This document shows positions 24,444 to 32,220 of a stretch of 55,708 nt of DNA, piece after piece. The stretch's first letter is position 1. Every line of letters begins with the position of its first letter. The position numbers were made by a program, and so were the translations under genes. The notes below the pieces were generated by a model, which was not told the DNA's origin, did not search any database, and worked only from the letters and a program-made list of their open reading frames with translations. Source of the DNA: Streptomyces sp. (GTDB lineage Bacteria > Actinomycetota > Actinomycetes > Streptomycetales > Streptomycetaceae); the NCBI RefSeq assembly GCF_019510245.1, contig NZ_JAEKKT010000149.1, forward strand, positions 1 through 55,708, written 5' to 3'.

Positions 24444-25436
24444 TCAGGGCCGCCGGGGCTCGGACGCCAGTGCGATGCCCAGCGGGGTCCGCTCGTACAG
24501 CACCTGGTGGCCGTAGCGGCGCGAGGTCAGCAGGCCCGCGTCGCGCAGTGCCGCCAGGTGTGCGGAGACCGAGGAGGGGGCGAGGCGCAGCCGGTGCGCG
24601 AGGGCGGTGGTGGTGGCCGGTTCGGCGAGGGCGGCCAGGACCGTGGCGCGGCCCCGGCCCAGCAGCCGTACCAGGGCGTCGGGCGTGGCCTCGGCCGGGT
24701 CCGTCCACAGGCCGCCGATGCCCCGGGCCGGGTAGACCAGCGTGGGCCGGGCCGGCGGCTCGAAGGTGCTGACGACGTCCGGCCAGGTGAAGACGCTCGG
24801 CATCAGCACCAGGCCCTGCCCGCCCAGCCGCCGCTCGTACGCGCCGCCGGGCGAGGCCACGGTCAGCGTGCCGGACCGCCAGCCGAACCGGTGGTGGATC
24901 TCCGGCAGCAGGCCGCCCAGACCGACCTCCGCGAGCCGCCGTGAGTGGAAGGCGATGTCCGCCTCCAGCAGGGCGCGCAGCCGGGGCCAGTCCGGGGCCA
25001 CCAGCACGCGCCAGGCCTCCTCCAGCGCGTCCGTCAGCTCCCGCACCAGGCGCGGCGGGTCGGCCAGCCAGGCCCGGCCGGTCGCCGACTCCAGCGCGCC
25101 CGGCGTGTCCGCGAGCGAGCGCGCGGTGTCCGCCCGGGCCGTCTCCGGGTCCACCGCCCGCAGGGCCGCCAGCTCCTCCTCGACGGAGGCGGCCGGACCC
25201 GTCGGCGGCGCCACCAGCCAGTCCGGCGAGTGGCCGCGCCGGGGCATCAGCAGCCACAGCGGCCTCAGGTCGAGACCGGCCGCCACCGCCCTGATCCGCC
25301 GCAGCCAGGGCGCGTGATAGCCGTGCCGGTCCGGCCGCCGCAGCGTGCGCACCGCCTCCTGCGTCTCCCACAGCGGCGACACGGCGAACCGGCACCGGAG
25401 GAAGTCGTCCTCGTCGAAGTGGAGGTGGGAGGGCAT
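24444..25436 (-). CDS. ArsR-type winged-helix regulator with DUF5937-like N-domain
   Basis: 330 residues. The ~240-residue N-terminal region starts MPSHLHFDEDDFLRCRFAVSPLWET, typical of DUF5937. The C-terminal ArsR winged helix reads TTTALAHRLRLAPSSVSAHLAALRDAGLLTSRRYGHQVLYERT. No Cys metal site is present in the helix region, so it is not a classical metal sensor. It is divergent from an MFS exporter 88 bp away with a palindrome in the gap, a common exporter-repressor layout. Confidence 0.88.
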   Translation of the reverse strand: MPSHLHFDEDDFLRCRFAVSPLWETQEAVRTLRRPDRHGYHAPWLRRIRAVAAGLDLRPLWLLMPRRGHSPDWLVAPPTGPAASVEEELAALRAVDPETARADTARSLADTPGALESATGRAWLADPPRLVRELTDALEEAWRVLVAPDWPRLRALLEADIAFHSRRLAEVGLGGLLPEIHHRFGWRSGTLTVASPGGAYERRLGGQGLVLMPSVFTWPDVVSTFEPPARPTLVYPARGIGGLWTDPAEATPDALVRLLGRGRATVLAALAEPATTTALAHRLRLAPSSVSAHLAALRDAGLLTSRRYGHQVLYERTPLGIALASEPRRP

Positions 25437-25468
25437 GGCGGGACCGGTCCGGGGCGATGAGGCGAAGA

Positions 25469-25484
25469 TTCGGCTGGTGCCGAA
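25469..25484. promoter_or_regulatory. Candidate operator in the ArsR/MFS divergent region
   Basis: TTCGGC-TGGT-GCCGAA is a perfect inverted repeat between the two start regions. A second palindrome GGACCGGTCC lies at 25441-25450. Position suggests binding by the ArsR-type regulator. Confidence 0.5.
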
Positions 25485-25524
25485 ACTCTAAGCGGTGGGC
25501 CGGAGCGCGGTCAGGCTGCCGTCC

Positions 25525-26727
25525 ATGTCCGTGCCTGCCCTCCAGCGACCCGCCGGCTACGGCCGGGTCCTCGCCGTGCCCGAGTTCCGTGCCGTCTTCG
25601 CCGCCCACGTCCTGTCCATGCTCGGCGTGATCGTCAGCGAGATCGCGCTCTCCGTGCTGGTGTACGACCTCACGGGATCACCCCTGCTCAGCGCCCTGAC
25701 CTTCGCGCTGGGCTTCCTGCCCTACCTGGTCGGCGGCACCCTCCTGGCCCCGGTCGCCGACCGGTTCCCGGCGCGCCGGGTGCTGGTGGTGTGCGACCTG
25801 GTGTGCGCGGGCTGCGTGGCCGTGATGACGGTCCCGGGGACCGGGATCGGCGTGCTGCTCGGACTGCGCTGCGCGCTCGCCGTCGTCTCACCCGTCTTCG
25901 CCGGCACTCGCATGGCGACCCTCTCCGAGGTCCTCGGCGGCGGCGACCTGTTCGTGCTCGGCCGCTCCCTGCTGCGGATCGTCGCGCAGAGCGCCCTGCT
26001 GGCCGGCTACGGCCTCGGCGGACTGCTCCTCGCCGTCCTCGCCCCGCGGCACGCGCTGCTGATCACCGTCGGCACCTTCCTCGCCTCGGCCGCGCTGCTG
26101 CGCCTCGGCACCCGGCGCCGCCCCGCCCGCGCGCAGGCCCGGGAGCGCGGCGGCACCCGGCAGCTGCTCGCCGACCGCCGCATCCGCCTGCTGCTCCTCC
26201 TCTTCTGGGTCCCGGCGATGTTCGCCGTCGTCCCCGAGGCGCTCGCCGCCCCCTACGCCGACGTGCTCGGCACCGGATCGCCGGGGCTCGGCCTGCTGAT
26301 GTGCGCGCTGCCGGTCGGCACGGTCGCCGGGGAGCTGTACGCGGGCGCCCGGCTCGGCCCGGCCGCCCGGGAGCGGATCGCCCTCCCGCTGGTCTGCCTC
26401 GCCCTGCTGCCGTACCTGGGGTACGCCCTGCACCCGTCGCTCCCGCTCTCGCTGCTGCTCCTGCTGGCGGCGGGGGCCGGGTCGGCGTACACGCTGGGCC
26501 TGGACCAGTGGTTCGTGCGGGCCGTGCCCGAGGAGTTGCGCGGCCGGGCCATGACCGTGCTCAGCGCCGGGCTGATGACCGTGCAGGGCGTCGGCATGAC
26601 GCTGGCGGGGCTGGCGGCGGAGGCCGTGGGCGTGCGGGCGGCCGTGACGGGCGCCGGGGTGATGGGGGCGGTGTGCTGCTGCGGCCTGGCGGCGGCCGCC
26701 CGGCGGCTGCCGCGGCCGGTGCCGTAG
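25525..26727 (+). CDS. MFS transporter (exporter) paired with ArsR regulator
   Basis: 400 residues, about twelve membrane segments. The first half shows YDLTGSPLLSALTFALGFLPYLVGG and VADRFPARRVLVVCDL (D-R-x-x-x-R-R loop), typical of the EntS/drug-exporter branch. The C-terminal half retains VPEELRGRAMTVLSAGLMTVQG, another family motif. The ATG at 25525 gives the family-like N-terminus; a GTG at 25495 preceded by AACTCT is an alternative leaderless start. Probably controlled by the divergent ArsR protein. Its last codons lie in a 35-bp tandem repeat. Confidence 0.88.
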   Translation: MSVPALQRPAGYGRVLAVPEFRAVFAAHVLSMLGVIVSEIALSVLVYDLTGSPLLSALTFALGFLPYLVGGTLLAPVADRFPARRVLVVCDLVCAGCVAVMTVPGTGIGVLLGLRCALAVVSPVFAGTRMATLSEVLGGGDLFVLGRSLLRIVAQSALLAGYGLGGLLLAVLAPRHALLITVGTFLASAALLRLGTRRRPARAQARERGGTRQLLADRRIRLLLLLFWVPAMFAVVPEALAAPYADVLGTGSPGLGLLMCALPVGTVAGELYAGARLGPAARERIALPLVCLALLPYLGYALHPSLPLSLLLLLAAGAGSAYTLGLDQWFVRAVPEELRGRAMTVLSAGLMTVQGVGMTLAGLAAEAVGVRAAVTGAGVMGAVCCCGLAAAARRLPRPVP

Positions 26728-26785
26728 CGGTGGTCCGGGAGGGTGCGGTGCGGGTGCCGTGGCGGTTGTCCGGGAGGGTGCGGGG
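26716..26785. repeat. 35-bp tandem repeat across the MFS stop codon
   Basis: Two imperfect 35-bp units (26716-26750; 26751-26785), each containing CCGGGAGGGTGCGG, with a partial third unit (CCGGTGCCG) after. The first unit contains the end of the MFS coding sequence. No pairing structure is obvious. Confidence 0.75.
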
Positions 26786-26838
26786 CCGGTGCCGCGGGGG
26801 CCCGCCCTGGGCAGAGGTGACCGAAAGCCGAGACAGGG

Positions 26839-26867
26839 CTGACCGCTATATGACCGGCCGGTAGGGT
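26839..26867 (+). promoter_or_regulatory. Promoter of the marR gene (leaderless)
   Basis: -35 CTGACC (26839-26844), 17-bp spacer, -10 TAGGGT (26862-26867). The GTG start follows 7 nt after the -10, so transcription should begin at or next to the start codon. This is a good vegetative (HrdB-type) promoter. Confidence 0.7.
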
Positions 26868-26874
26868 CGGTGAC

Positions 26875-27384
26875 GTGCCCAAGCCACTCAGTCTCCCCTT
26901 CGACCCCATCGCCCGTGCCGACGACCTCTGGAAGCAGCGCTGGGGGAACGTCCCGTCGATGGCCGCGATCACGTCGATCATGCGGGCCCAGCAGATCCTG
27001 CTGGCCGAGGTCGACGCGGTGGTCAAGCCGTACGGGCTGACGTTCGCGCGCTACGAGGCGCTGGTGCTGCTCACCTTCTCCAAGGCCGGCGAGCTGCCGA
27101 TGTCCAAGATCGGTGAGCGGCTGATGGTCCACCCGACCTCGGTGACGAACACCGTCGACCGGCTGGTGAAGTCCGGCCTGGTCGACAAGCGTCCCAACCC
27201 CAACGACGGGCGCGGCACGCTCGCCACCATCACCAAGAAGGGCCGTGAGGTCGTCGAGGCGGCCACCCGTGACCTGATGGCGATGGACTTCGGGCTCGGG
27301 GTGTACGACGCCGAGGAGTGCGGGGAGATCTTCGCGATGCTGCGGCCGCTGCGGGTCCACGCGAACGACTTCGACGAGGATTGA
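26875..27384 (+). CDS. MarR-family regulator
   Basis: 169 residues. The winged helix reads LPMSKIGERLMVHPTSVTNTVDRLVKSGLVDKRPNPNDGRGT with the usual DxRxx wing. The N-terminal arm (MPKPLSLPFDPIARADDLWKQRWG) is typical of a Streptomyces MarR subgroup. GTG start with leaderless promoter directly upstream. It precedes DUF3817 copy 2 by 66 bp on the same strand; that gene has its own -10-like box, so they may be separately expressed. Ligand unknown. Confidence 0.92.
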   Translation: MPKPLSLPFDPIARADDLWKQRWGNVPSMAAITSIMRAQQILLAEVDAVVKPYGLTFARYEALVLLTFSKAGELPMSKIGERLMVHPTSVTNTVDRLVKSGLVDKRPNPNDGRGTLATITKKGREVVEAATRDLMAMDFGLGVYDAEECGEIFAMLRPLRVHANDFDED

Positions 27385-27450
27385 ACCCGCCGTCCGCCGA
27401 GCGGTGACCCGGGGCAAGATCTCCCGGAACGGGTGGTTACGCTCGTCCCC

Positions 27451-27795
27451 ATGAAAAAGAGCGTGCTGACCCGCTACCGCGTCCTGGCCTACGTCACCGG
27501 TGTGCTGCTGGTGCTGCTGTGCCTGAGCATGATCGCCAAGTACGGGCTGGACATCGACGGTGCGGCCGACGTCACGCGCGTCGTCGCCATCGCGCACGGC
27601 TGGCTCTACGTCGTCTACCTGGTCTTCGCCTTCGACCTGGGCTCCAAGGCGAAGTGGCCGGTCGGCAAGCAGCTGTGGGTGCTGCTGGCGGGCACCGTCC
27701 CGACCGCCGCCTTCTTCGTGGAGCGCAAGGTCACCCGCGAGCTGGACGCCAAGGTCACCGAGGGTTCTCCGGTGGCCGCGAAGGTCCGGGCCTAG
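27451..27795 (+). CDS. DUF3817 membrane protein, copy 2
   Basis: 114 residues, the same length as copy 1 at 21567. Hydrophobic segments at YVTGVLLVLLCLSMIA, AIAHGWLYVVYLVFAF and QLWVLLAGTVPTAAFFVERK; the last aligns with copy 1's VLSVLPTGGFFAERR. The ATG at 27451 is chosen because TACGCT lies 7 nt upstream and no Shine-Dalgarno is present. An upstream in-frame GTG would add six residues. It lies between a MarR gene and icmA and ends before a strong hairpin. Function unknown. Confidence 0.88.
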   Translation: MKKSVLTRYRVLAYVTGVLLVLLCLSMIAKYGLDIDGAADVTRVVAIAHGWLYVVYLVFAFDLGSKAKWPVGKQLWVLLAGTVPTAAFFVERKVTRELDAKVTEGSPVAAKVRA

Positions 27796-27813
27796 GCCGT
27801 AGCCCCCGGACGT

Positions 27814-27841
27814 ACCGCCGTACGGACACCCGTACGGCGGT
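27814..27841 (+). terminator. Perfect 12-bp hairpin between DUF3817 and icmA
   Basis: ACCGCCGTACGG (27814-27825) and CCGTACGGCGGT (27830-27841) pair perfectly around an ACAC loop, insulating icmA from upstream transcription. Confidence 0.85.
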
Positions 27842-27847
27842 TCCCCA

Positions 27848-27877
27848 TCGACATTTACTAGGACGTCCTAGTAACTT
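27848..27877 (+). promoter_or_regulatory. icmA promoter with a perfect 20-bp operator palindrome
   Basis: TTACTAGGACGTCCTAGTAA (27855-27874) is an exact 20-bp palindrome. A -35-like TCGACA (27848-27853) and a -10-like TAACTT (27872-27877, 18-bp spacing) bracket it, so a bound dimer would block RNA polymerase. The start codon follows within 10 nt, implying a very short or absent leader. The TetR gene at 29745-30368 is the nearest candidate regulator. Confidence 0.8.
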
Positions 27878-27884
27878 CGAAGGC

Positions 27885-29585
27885 ATGGACGCTGACGCCA
27901 TCGAGGAGGGCCGCCGACGCTGGCAGGCCCGTTACGACGCGGCCCGCAAGCGGGACGCCGATTTCACCACGCTCTCCGGGGATCCCGTGGAGCCGGTGTA
28001 CGGGCCCCGACCGGGGGACACCTACGAGGGATTCGAGCGGATCGGCTGGCCGGGGGAGTACCCCTTCACGCGCGGCCTGTATCCGACCGGCTACCGGGGG
28101 CGGACCTGGACCATCCGCCAGTTCGCCGGGTTCGGCAACGCCGAGCAGACCAACGAGCGCTACAAGATGATCCTCGCCAACGGCGGCGGCGGCCTCTCCG
28201 TGGCCTTCGACATGCCGACCCTCATGGGGCGGGACTCGGACGACGGCCGCTCGCTCGGCGAGGTCGGGCACTGCGGGGTCGCCATCGACTCCGCGGCCGA
28301 CATGGAGGTCCTGTTCAAGGACATCCCGCTGGGCGACGTCACGACGTCCATGACCATCAGCGGGCCCGCCGTGCCCGTCTTCTGCATGTACCTCGTCGCG
28401 GCCGAACGCCAGGGCGTCGACCCGTCGGTCCTCAACGGCACGCTCCAGACCGACATCTTCAAGGAGTACATCGCCCAGAAGGAGTGGCTGTTCCAGCCCG
28501 AACCCCATCTGCGGCTGATAGGCGACCTGATGGAGTACTGCGCCGCCGGCATCCCCGCGTACAAGCCGCTCTCCGTCTCCGGCTACCACATCCGTGAGGC
28601 GGGTGCGACGGCCGCGCAGGAGCTCGCCTACACGCTCGCCGACGGCTTCGGCTACGTCGAACTCGGGCTCTCCCGCGGCCTCGACGTGGACGTCTTCGCG
28701 CCCGGCCTCTCCTTCTTCTTCGACGCGCACGTCGACTTCTTCGAGGAGATCGCCAAGTTCCGTGCCGCGCGCCGGATCTGGGCCCGGTGGATGCGGGACG
28801 TCTACGGCTCCCGGTCGGACAAGGCGCAGTGGCTGCGCTTCCACACCCAGACCGCCGGAGTCTCGCTGACCGCCCAGCAGCCGTACAACAACGTCGTGCG
28901 GACGGCGGTGGAGGCGCTGGCGGCCGTGCTCGGCGGGACCAACTCGCTGCACACCAACGCCCTCGACGAAACCCTCGCCCTGCCGAGCGAGCAGGCCGCC
29001 GAGATCGCGCTGCGCACGCAGCAGGTGCTCATGGAGGAGACCGGCGTCGCCAACGTGGCGGACCCGCTGGGCGGTTCCTGGTACGTGGAGCAGCTCACCG
29101 ACCGGATCGAGGCCGACGCCGAGAAGATCTTCGACCAGATCAAGGAGCGGGGGCTGCGCGCCCACCCGGACGGGCGGCACCCGATCGGGCCTGTCACCTC
29201 GGGCATCCTGCGCGGGATCGAGGACGGCTGGTTCACCGGCGAGATCGCCGAGTCCGCCTTCCAGTACCAGCAGGCGCTGGAGAAGGGCGACAAGCGGGTC
29301 GTGGGCGTCAACGTCCACACCGGGTCCGTCACCGGGGACCTGGAGATCCTGCGGGTCTCGCACGAGGTCGAGCGGGAGCAGGTGCGCGTGCTGGGCGAGC
29401 GGCGGGCCGCGCGGGACGAGGGCGCGGTGCGCGCCGCCCTGGACGCGATGCTGGGCGCTGCGCGGTCCGGGGCCAACATGATCGAGCCGATGCTGGACGC
29501 GGTGCGGGCCGAGGCGACCCTGGGCGAGATCTGCGGGGTGCTGCGCGACGAGTGGGGGGTGTACACGGAGCCGGCGGGGTTCTAG
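27885..29585 (+). CDS. icmA: Isobutyryl-CoA mutase large subunit IcmA
   Basis: 566 residues, exactly the length known for IcmA, and lacking the C-terminal cobalamin domain of methylmalonyl-CoA mutase. Residue 80 is Phe (TIRQFAGFG) and residue 198 Gln (YIAQKEW), the two pocket residues that distinguish isobutyryl-CoA mutase from methylmalonyl-CoA mutase (Tyr and Arg there). It interconverts isobutyryl- and n-butyryl-CoA with adenosylcobalamin, with the small subunit IcmB encoded elsewhere and MeaB (15755-16711) as likely chaperone. It links valine catabolism to butyryl-CoA and polyketide precursors. ATG 27885 gives MDADAIEEGRRRWQ. Confidence 0.96.
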   Translation: MDADAIEEGRRRWQARYDAARKRDADFTTLSGDPVEPVYGPRPGDTYEGFERIGWPGEYPFTRGLYPTGYRGRTWTIRQFAGFGNAEQTNERYKMILANGGGGLSVAFDMPTLMGRDSDDGRSLGEVGHCGVAIDSAADMEVLFKDIPLGDVTTSMTISGPAVPVFCMYLVAAERQGVDPSVLNGTLQTDIFKEYIAQKEWLFQPEPHLRLIGDLMEYCAAGIPAYKPLSVSGYHIREAGATAAQELAYTLADGFGYVELGLSRGLDVDVFAPGLSFFFDAHVDFFEEIAKFRAARRIWARWMRDVYGSRSDKAQWLRFHTQTAGVSLTAQQPYNNVVRTAVEALAAVLGGTNSLHTNALDETLALPSEQAAEIALRTQQVLMEETGVANVADPLGGSWYVEQLTDRIEADAEKIFDQIKERGLRAHPDGRHPIGPVTSGILRGIEDGWFTGEIAESAFQYQQALEKGDKRVVGVNVHTGSVTGDLEILRVSHEVEREQVRVLGERRAARDEGAVRAALDAMLGAARSGANMIEPMLDAVRAEATLGEICGVLRDEWGVYTEPAGF

Positions 29586-29592
29586 TCGCGCA

Positions 29593-29613
29593 CCAGGGGG
29601 CTCCGCCCCCTGG
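29593..29613 (+). terminator. Short GC hairpin after icmA
   Basis: CCAGGGGG (29593-29600) pairs with CCCCCTGG (29606-29613) around CTCCG, seven bases after the icmA stop. I recall this GGGGGCTCCGCCCCC type as a frequent intergenic element of Streptomyces. Confidence 0.75.
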
Positions 29614-29637
29614 GCCCCCGAAGCCCATGCGCCCCAT

Positions 29638-29725
29638 CCGACTCGGTGGGTCGAGAAGTGGCCGCCGCCCCGGCCGACTCGGCCGGTCGAGGAGTTGCTG
29701 TCCGGGGCGGCTCGGTGGGCTCAGG
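29638..29725. repeat. Imperfect 36-bp direct repeats between icmA and tetR
   Basis: CCGACTCGG occurs at 29638 and again at 29674, each followed by GGTCGAG(A/G)AGT and a GC-rich block; a third diverged copy starts near 29710. No gene is seen here. Confidence 0.6.
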
Positions 29726-29744
29726 GGCGGCTGCTGTGAGTGGG

Positions 29745-30368
29745 TCAGGTCGGCGGTTGGGCGGTGAGGCCCAGGAGGAGGACGCGGGTGAAGTCGCGGA
29801 CCCACTCCTCGTCCGCCGGCTTGCCGCTCATCAGGGTGCGGTGGACCACCGCACCCGCCACCATGTCGAAGATCAGGTCCACCGTGCGGGCGGCCTCCTC
29901 CGGGTCCGGCTCGGAGGGGAGTTCGCCCCGGCACTGCGCCCGCGCCCGGCCCTCCAGGACCAGCCGCTTCTGGCGGTCCACGATGGACGCGCGGATGCGT
30001 TCCCGCAGCGCGTCGTCGCGGGTCGACTCGGCGACCGCCGCCATCAGGCCGCTGCGGGCCTCCGGGCGGTCCAGGATCGCCGCGAACTGGAGCACGACGC
30101 CCTCGATGTCGTTCGCCAGGCTGCCGCGGTCGGGGAGTTCGAGTTCGTCGAACAGCTCCGCGACCGCGTCGACGACGAGTTCGTTCTTGCCCGCCCAGCG
30201 GCGATAGAGGGTCGTCTTCGCGACCCCGGCCCGCGTGGCCACGTCTCCGAGGGTCAGCTTCGACCAGCCCAGTTCGACCAGCGCCTGCCGCGTCGCCGCC
30301 AGGATCGCCGCGTCCGCGGCGGCGCTGCGCGGGCGGCCGGTACGTCCGGCGGGGGTGCGGCTCTGCAT
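29745..30368 (-). CDS. TetR-family regulator next to icmA
   Basis: 207 residues. HTH: LTLGDVATRAGVAKTTLYRRWAGKNELVVDAV, strongly TetR. The rest is the helical TetR_C domain (about residues 80-200). The ATG at 30368 (MQSRTPAGRTGRPR) is chosen because TATGGT lies 6 nt upstream without Shine-Dalgarno; an ATG at 30389 would add seven residues. It converges on icmA and is the closest candidate to bind the 20-bp palindrome there, but the link is an inference from position only. Confidence 0.9.
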   Translation of the reverse strand: MQSRTPAGRTGRPRSAAADAAILAATRQALVELGWSKLTLGDVATRAGVAKTTLYRRWAGKNELVVDAVAELFDELELPDRGSLANDIEGVVLQFAAILDRPEARSGLMAAVAESTRDDALRERIRASIVDRQKRLVLEGRARAQCRGELPSEPDPEEAARTVDLIFDMVAGAVVHRTLMSGKPADEEWVRDFTRVLLLGLTAQPPT

Positions 30369-30451
30369 TCCACGACCATAACCGGCCATTCATGTGATGC
30401 CGTGAGGGAGATCACCGGAACGTGGTGTCGCACGGGTCCCCGATGGCATTA

Positions 30452-30468
30452 CGCTACGGGTCGTAGCG
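30452..30468. promoter_or_regulatory. Palindrome upstream of thioredoxin-TPR gene
   Basis: CGCTACG-GGT-CGTAGCG is a perfect inverted repeat between the tetR and thioredoxin genes. It resembles CCTACG-GT-CGTAGG at the merR-thioredoxin promoter (51849-51862). Confidence 0.45.
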
Positions 30469-30601
30469 AAAGCTCGTGGGTGACGGTACGGGCGACGACC
30501 ACGGCGTGGGGTGGGGACCCGGCGCCGCCTGAGAAACATACGTTCGGCCCGGCTTTCACAACGCTTTTCACACACGCGCGGGAACGGGGGAGGATAGACG
30601 C

Positions 30602-31576
30602 ATGCAGCCACGGAACATGTCCATGAGCGGCGTCGTCGACCTCGCCGCGGTCAAGGCGGCCCAGGAGGCCAAGACCAAGGCCGAGCAGGCGCGCGCCGAA
30701 GCGGCCCGGCAGGGTGGTGCCGGTGCCGTGTCCCCGGCCGATCTGGTCATCGACGTCGACGAAGCCGGCTTCGAGCGCGATGTCCTCCAGCGGTCCGCCG
30801 AAGTCCCCGTCGTCATCGACTTCTGGGCCGAGTGGTGTCAGCCCTGCAAGCAGCTGAGCCCGGTCCTTGAGCGCCTCGCCGTCGAGTACAACGGCCGCTT
30901 CCTGCTGGCGAAGATCGACGTCGACGCCAACCAGATGCTGATGCAGCAGTTCGGGGTCCAGGGGATCCCGGCGGTGTTCGCCGTCGTCGCCGGGCAGGCG
31001 CTGCCGCTCTTCCAGGGCGCGGCCGGCGAGGACCAGATCCGCGGGACGCTGGATCAGCTGGTGCAGGTCGCCGAGCAGCGCTTCGGCCTGACCGGCCTCG
31101 TCGTCGACCCCGACGCGGAGCCGGGTGCCCAGGCCGGGCCCGCGGCGATGCCCGCGGGACCGTACGACGCGCTCCTGGAGGCCGCCGTCCAGGCGCTGGA
31201 CGCAGGTGACTTCGGCGGTGCGGTCCAGGCGTACAAGAACGTGCTGAGCGACGACCCGGGCAACAGCGAGGCCAAGCTGGGGCTCGCACAGGCCGAGTTG
31301 CTCCAGCGAGTGCAGGGGATGGACCCCCAGCAGGTGCGCAGGGACGCGGCCGAGAAGCCGGCTGACGCCGGGGCGCAGATCGCGGCCGCCGACCTGGACC
31401 TGGTGGGCGGGCATGTCGAGGACGCCTTCGGACGGCTGATCGAGACCGTGCAGCGGACGGCCGGGGACGACCGGGATGCCGTACGCCGGCGGCTTCTTGA
31501 GCTCTTCGAGGTCGTGGGCACCGACGACCCGCGGGTCGTGGGAGCGCGCAGGGCGCTGGCGCGCGCGCTGTTCTAG
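30602..31576 (+). CDS. Thioredoxin-TPR co-chaperone-like protein (CnoX/YbbN type)
   Basis: 324 residues: an Ala/Lys-rich N-terminal ~45 residues, a thioredoxin domain (about 47-160) with active site FWAEWCQPCKQ and cis-Pro GIPAVF, then a TPR-like helical C-domain (ALDAGDFGGAVQAYKNVLSDDPGNSEAKLGLAQ). The layout is that of CnoX/YbbN, which protects substrates during oxidative stress and hands them to chaperones. Unlike E. coli YbbN (SxxC) it keeps an intact CxxC and should be redox-active. GGGGGAGGA lies upstream of the ATG. Monocistronic. Confidence 0.92.
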   Translation: MQPRNMSMSGVVDLAAVKAAQEAKTKAEQARAEAARQGGAGAVSPADLVIDVDEAGFERDVLQRSAEVPVVIDFWAEWCQPCKQLSPVLERLAVEYNGRFLLAKIDVDANQMLMQQFGVQGIPAVFAVVAGQALPLFQGAAGEDQIRGTLDQLVQVAEQRFGLTGLVVDPDAEPGAQAGPAAMPAGPYDALLEAAVQALDAGDFGGAVQAYKNVLSDDPGNSEAKLGLAQAELLQRVQGMDPQQVRRDAAEKPADAGAQIAAADLDLVGGHVEDAFGRLIETVQRTAGDDRDAVRRRLLELFEVVGTDDPRVVGARRALARALF

Positions 31577-32220
31577 GCAACGGTCTGAACACGGTTCTGA
31601 CCAGTCGCTAAACGTCACGTCCTGTGATGCCCGAGTGAAAGATTTGCCCGGACGGGGTCACGGCGGCCGCTCTTTACCAAATCTTGGTAATCGCGGCCGC
31701 TGTTACTCGGAGTAAAACAGGGCTGTTGGTCTGTCTGATTTCGTCCACTGATCAACTGTTTTGATCCTCCCCTGGACGCCACCGAGAGTCGCTTTCCGAG
31801 ACCGGTGGGTCGTCCTTCGGTTATCCGGCCGTTACTACCGAGTAACGAAGCCCCTTGTGCGGGCGGCGAGAATGCACCACGATCGGCGACGCTCGGTCCA
31901 TTCCCGTACCCCGACAGCCGGTCGGGCCGCGGGTTCATCTGGGTCCCCACCGAGCAGAGTCGGCGGCAGTGACGCCGGCTCTTGGGCAGGGGGGTCTTCG
32001 CCTCACCGCGAAGCCTGTCCAGCAAGGTTGTGCGTGATGCGTGTCAGGCGCGACCAGTGGTTGTCGCTCGGGGGTGATCGCCGGTGATCGAGGTGCGTTC
32101 GTGCCTCCGAGTACGGGCGCTCCCCTTCCGAGGACGTAGCACTTCTCCCATCCCTGCCCGGCCGAGCCGCCGTTGGGGGCGATTCCGGGCCAGGAGATGT
32201 ACGTCCGAGAAGGAGGAAAT
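31577..32220. promoter_or_regulatory. 644-bp intergenic region with four inverted repeats
   Basis: No convincing gene. The 5' part is AT-richer than its surroundings and holds: a 38-bp symmetric structure (31663-31700) in which GCGGCCGC flanks TTACCAA-ATC-TTGGTAA on both sides; TTACTC-G-GAGTAA (31703-31715); GATCAA-CTGTT-TTGATC (31750-31766); and CGTTACT-ACCG-AGTAACG (31830-31847). The first may also terminate the thioredoxin gene. The others look like regulator sites for the downstream operon. 31850-32200 shows nothing definite except an ideal Shine-Dalgarno (AAGGAGG) before 32221. The leader of the operon may be long. Confidence 0.65.

Noticed and set aside
27519..27884. In-frame upstream extension of icmA by 122 codons
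   Set aside because: It runs through DUF3817 in a wrong frame and a perfect terminator; the ATG at 27885 gives the exact 566-residue family length.
31761..32087. Possible 108-codon gene in the palindrome-rich intergenic region
   Set aside because: Arg/Ser-rich translation without domain, no ribosome site at its start, and it covers apparent regulatory palindromes.
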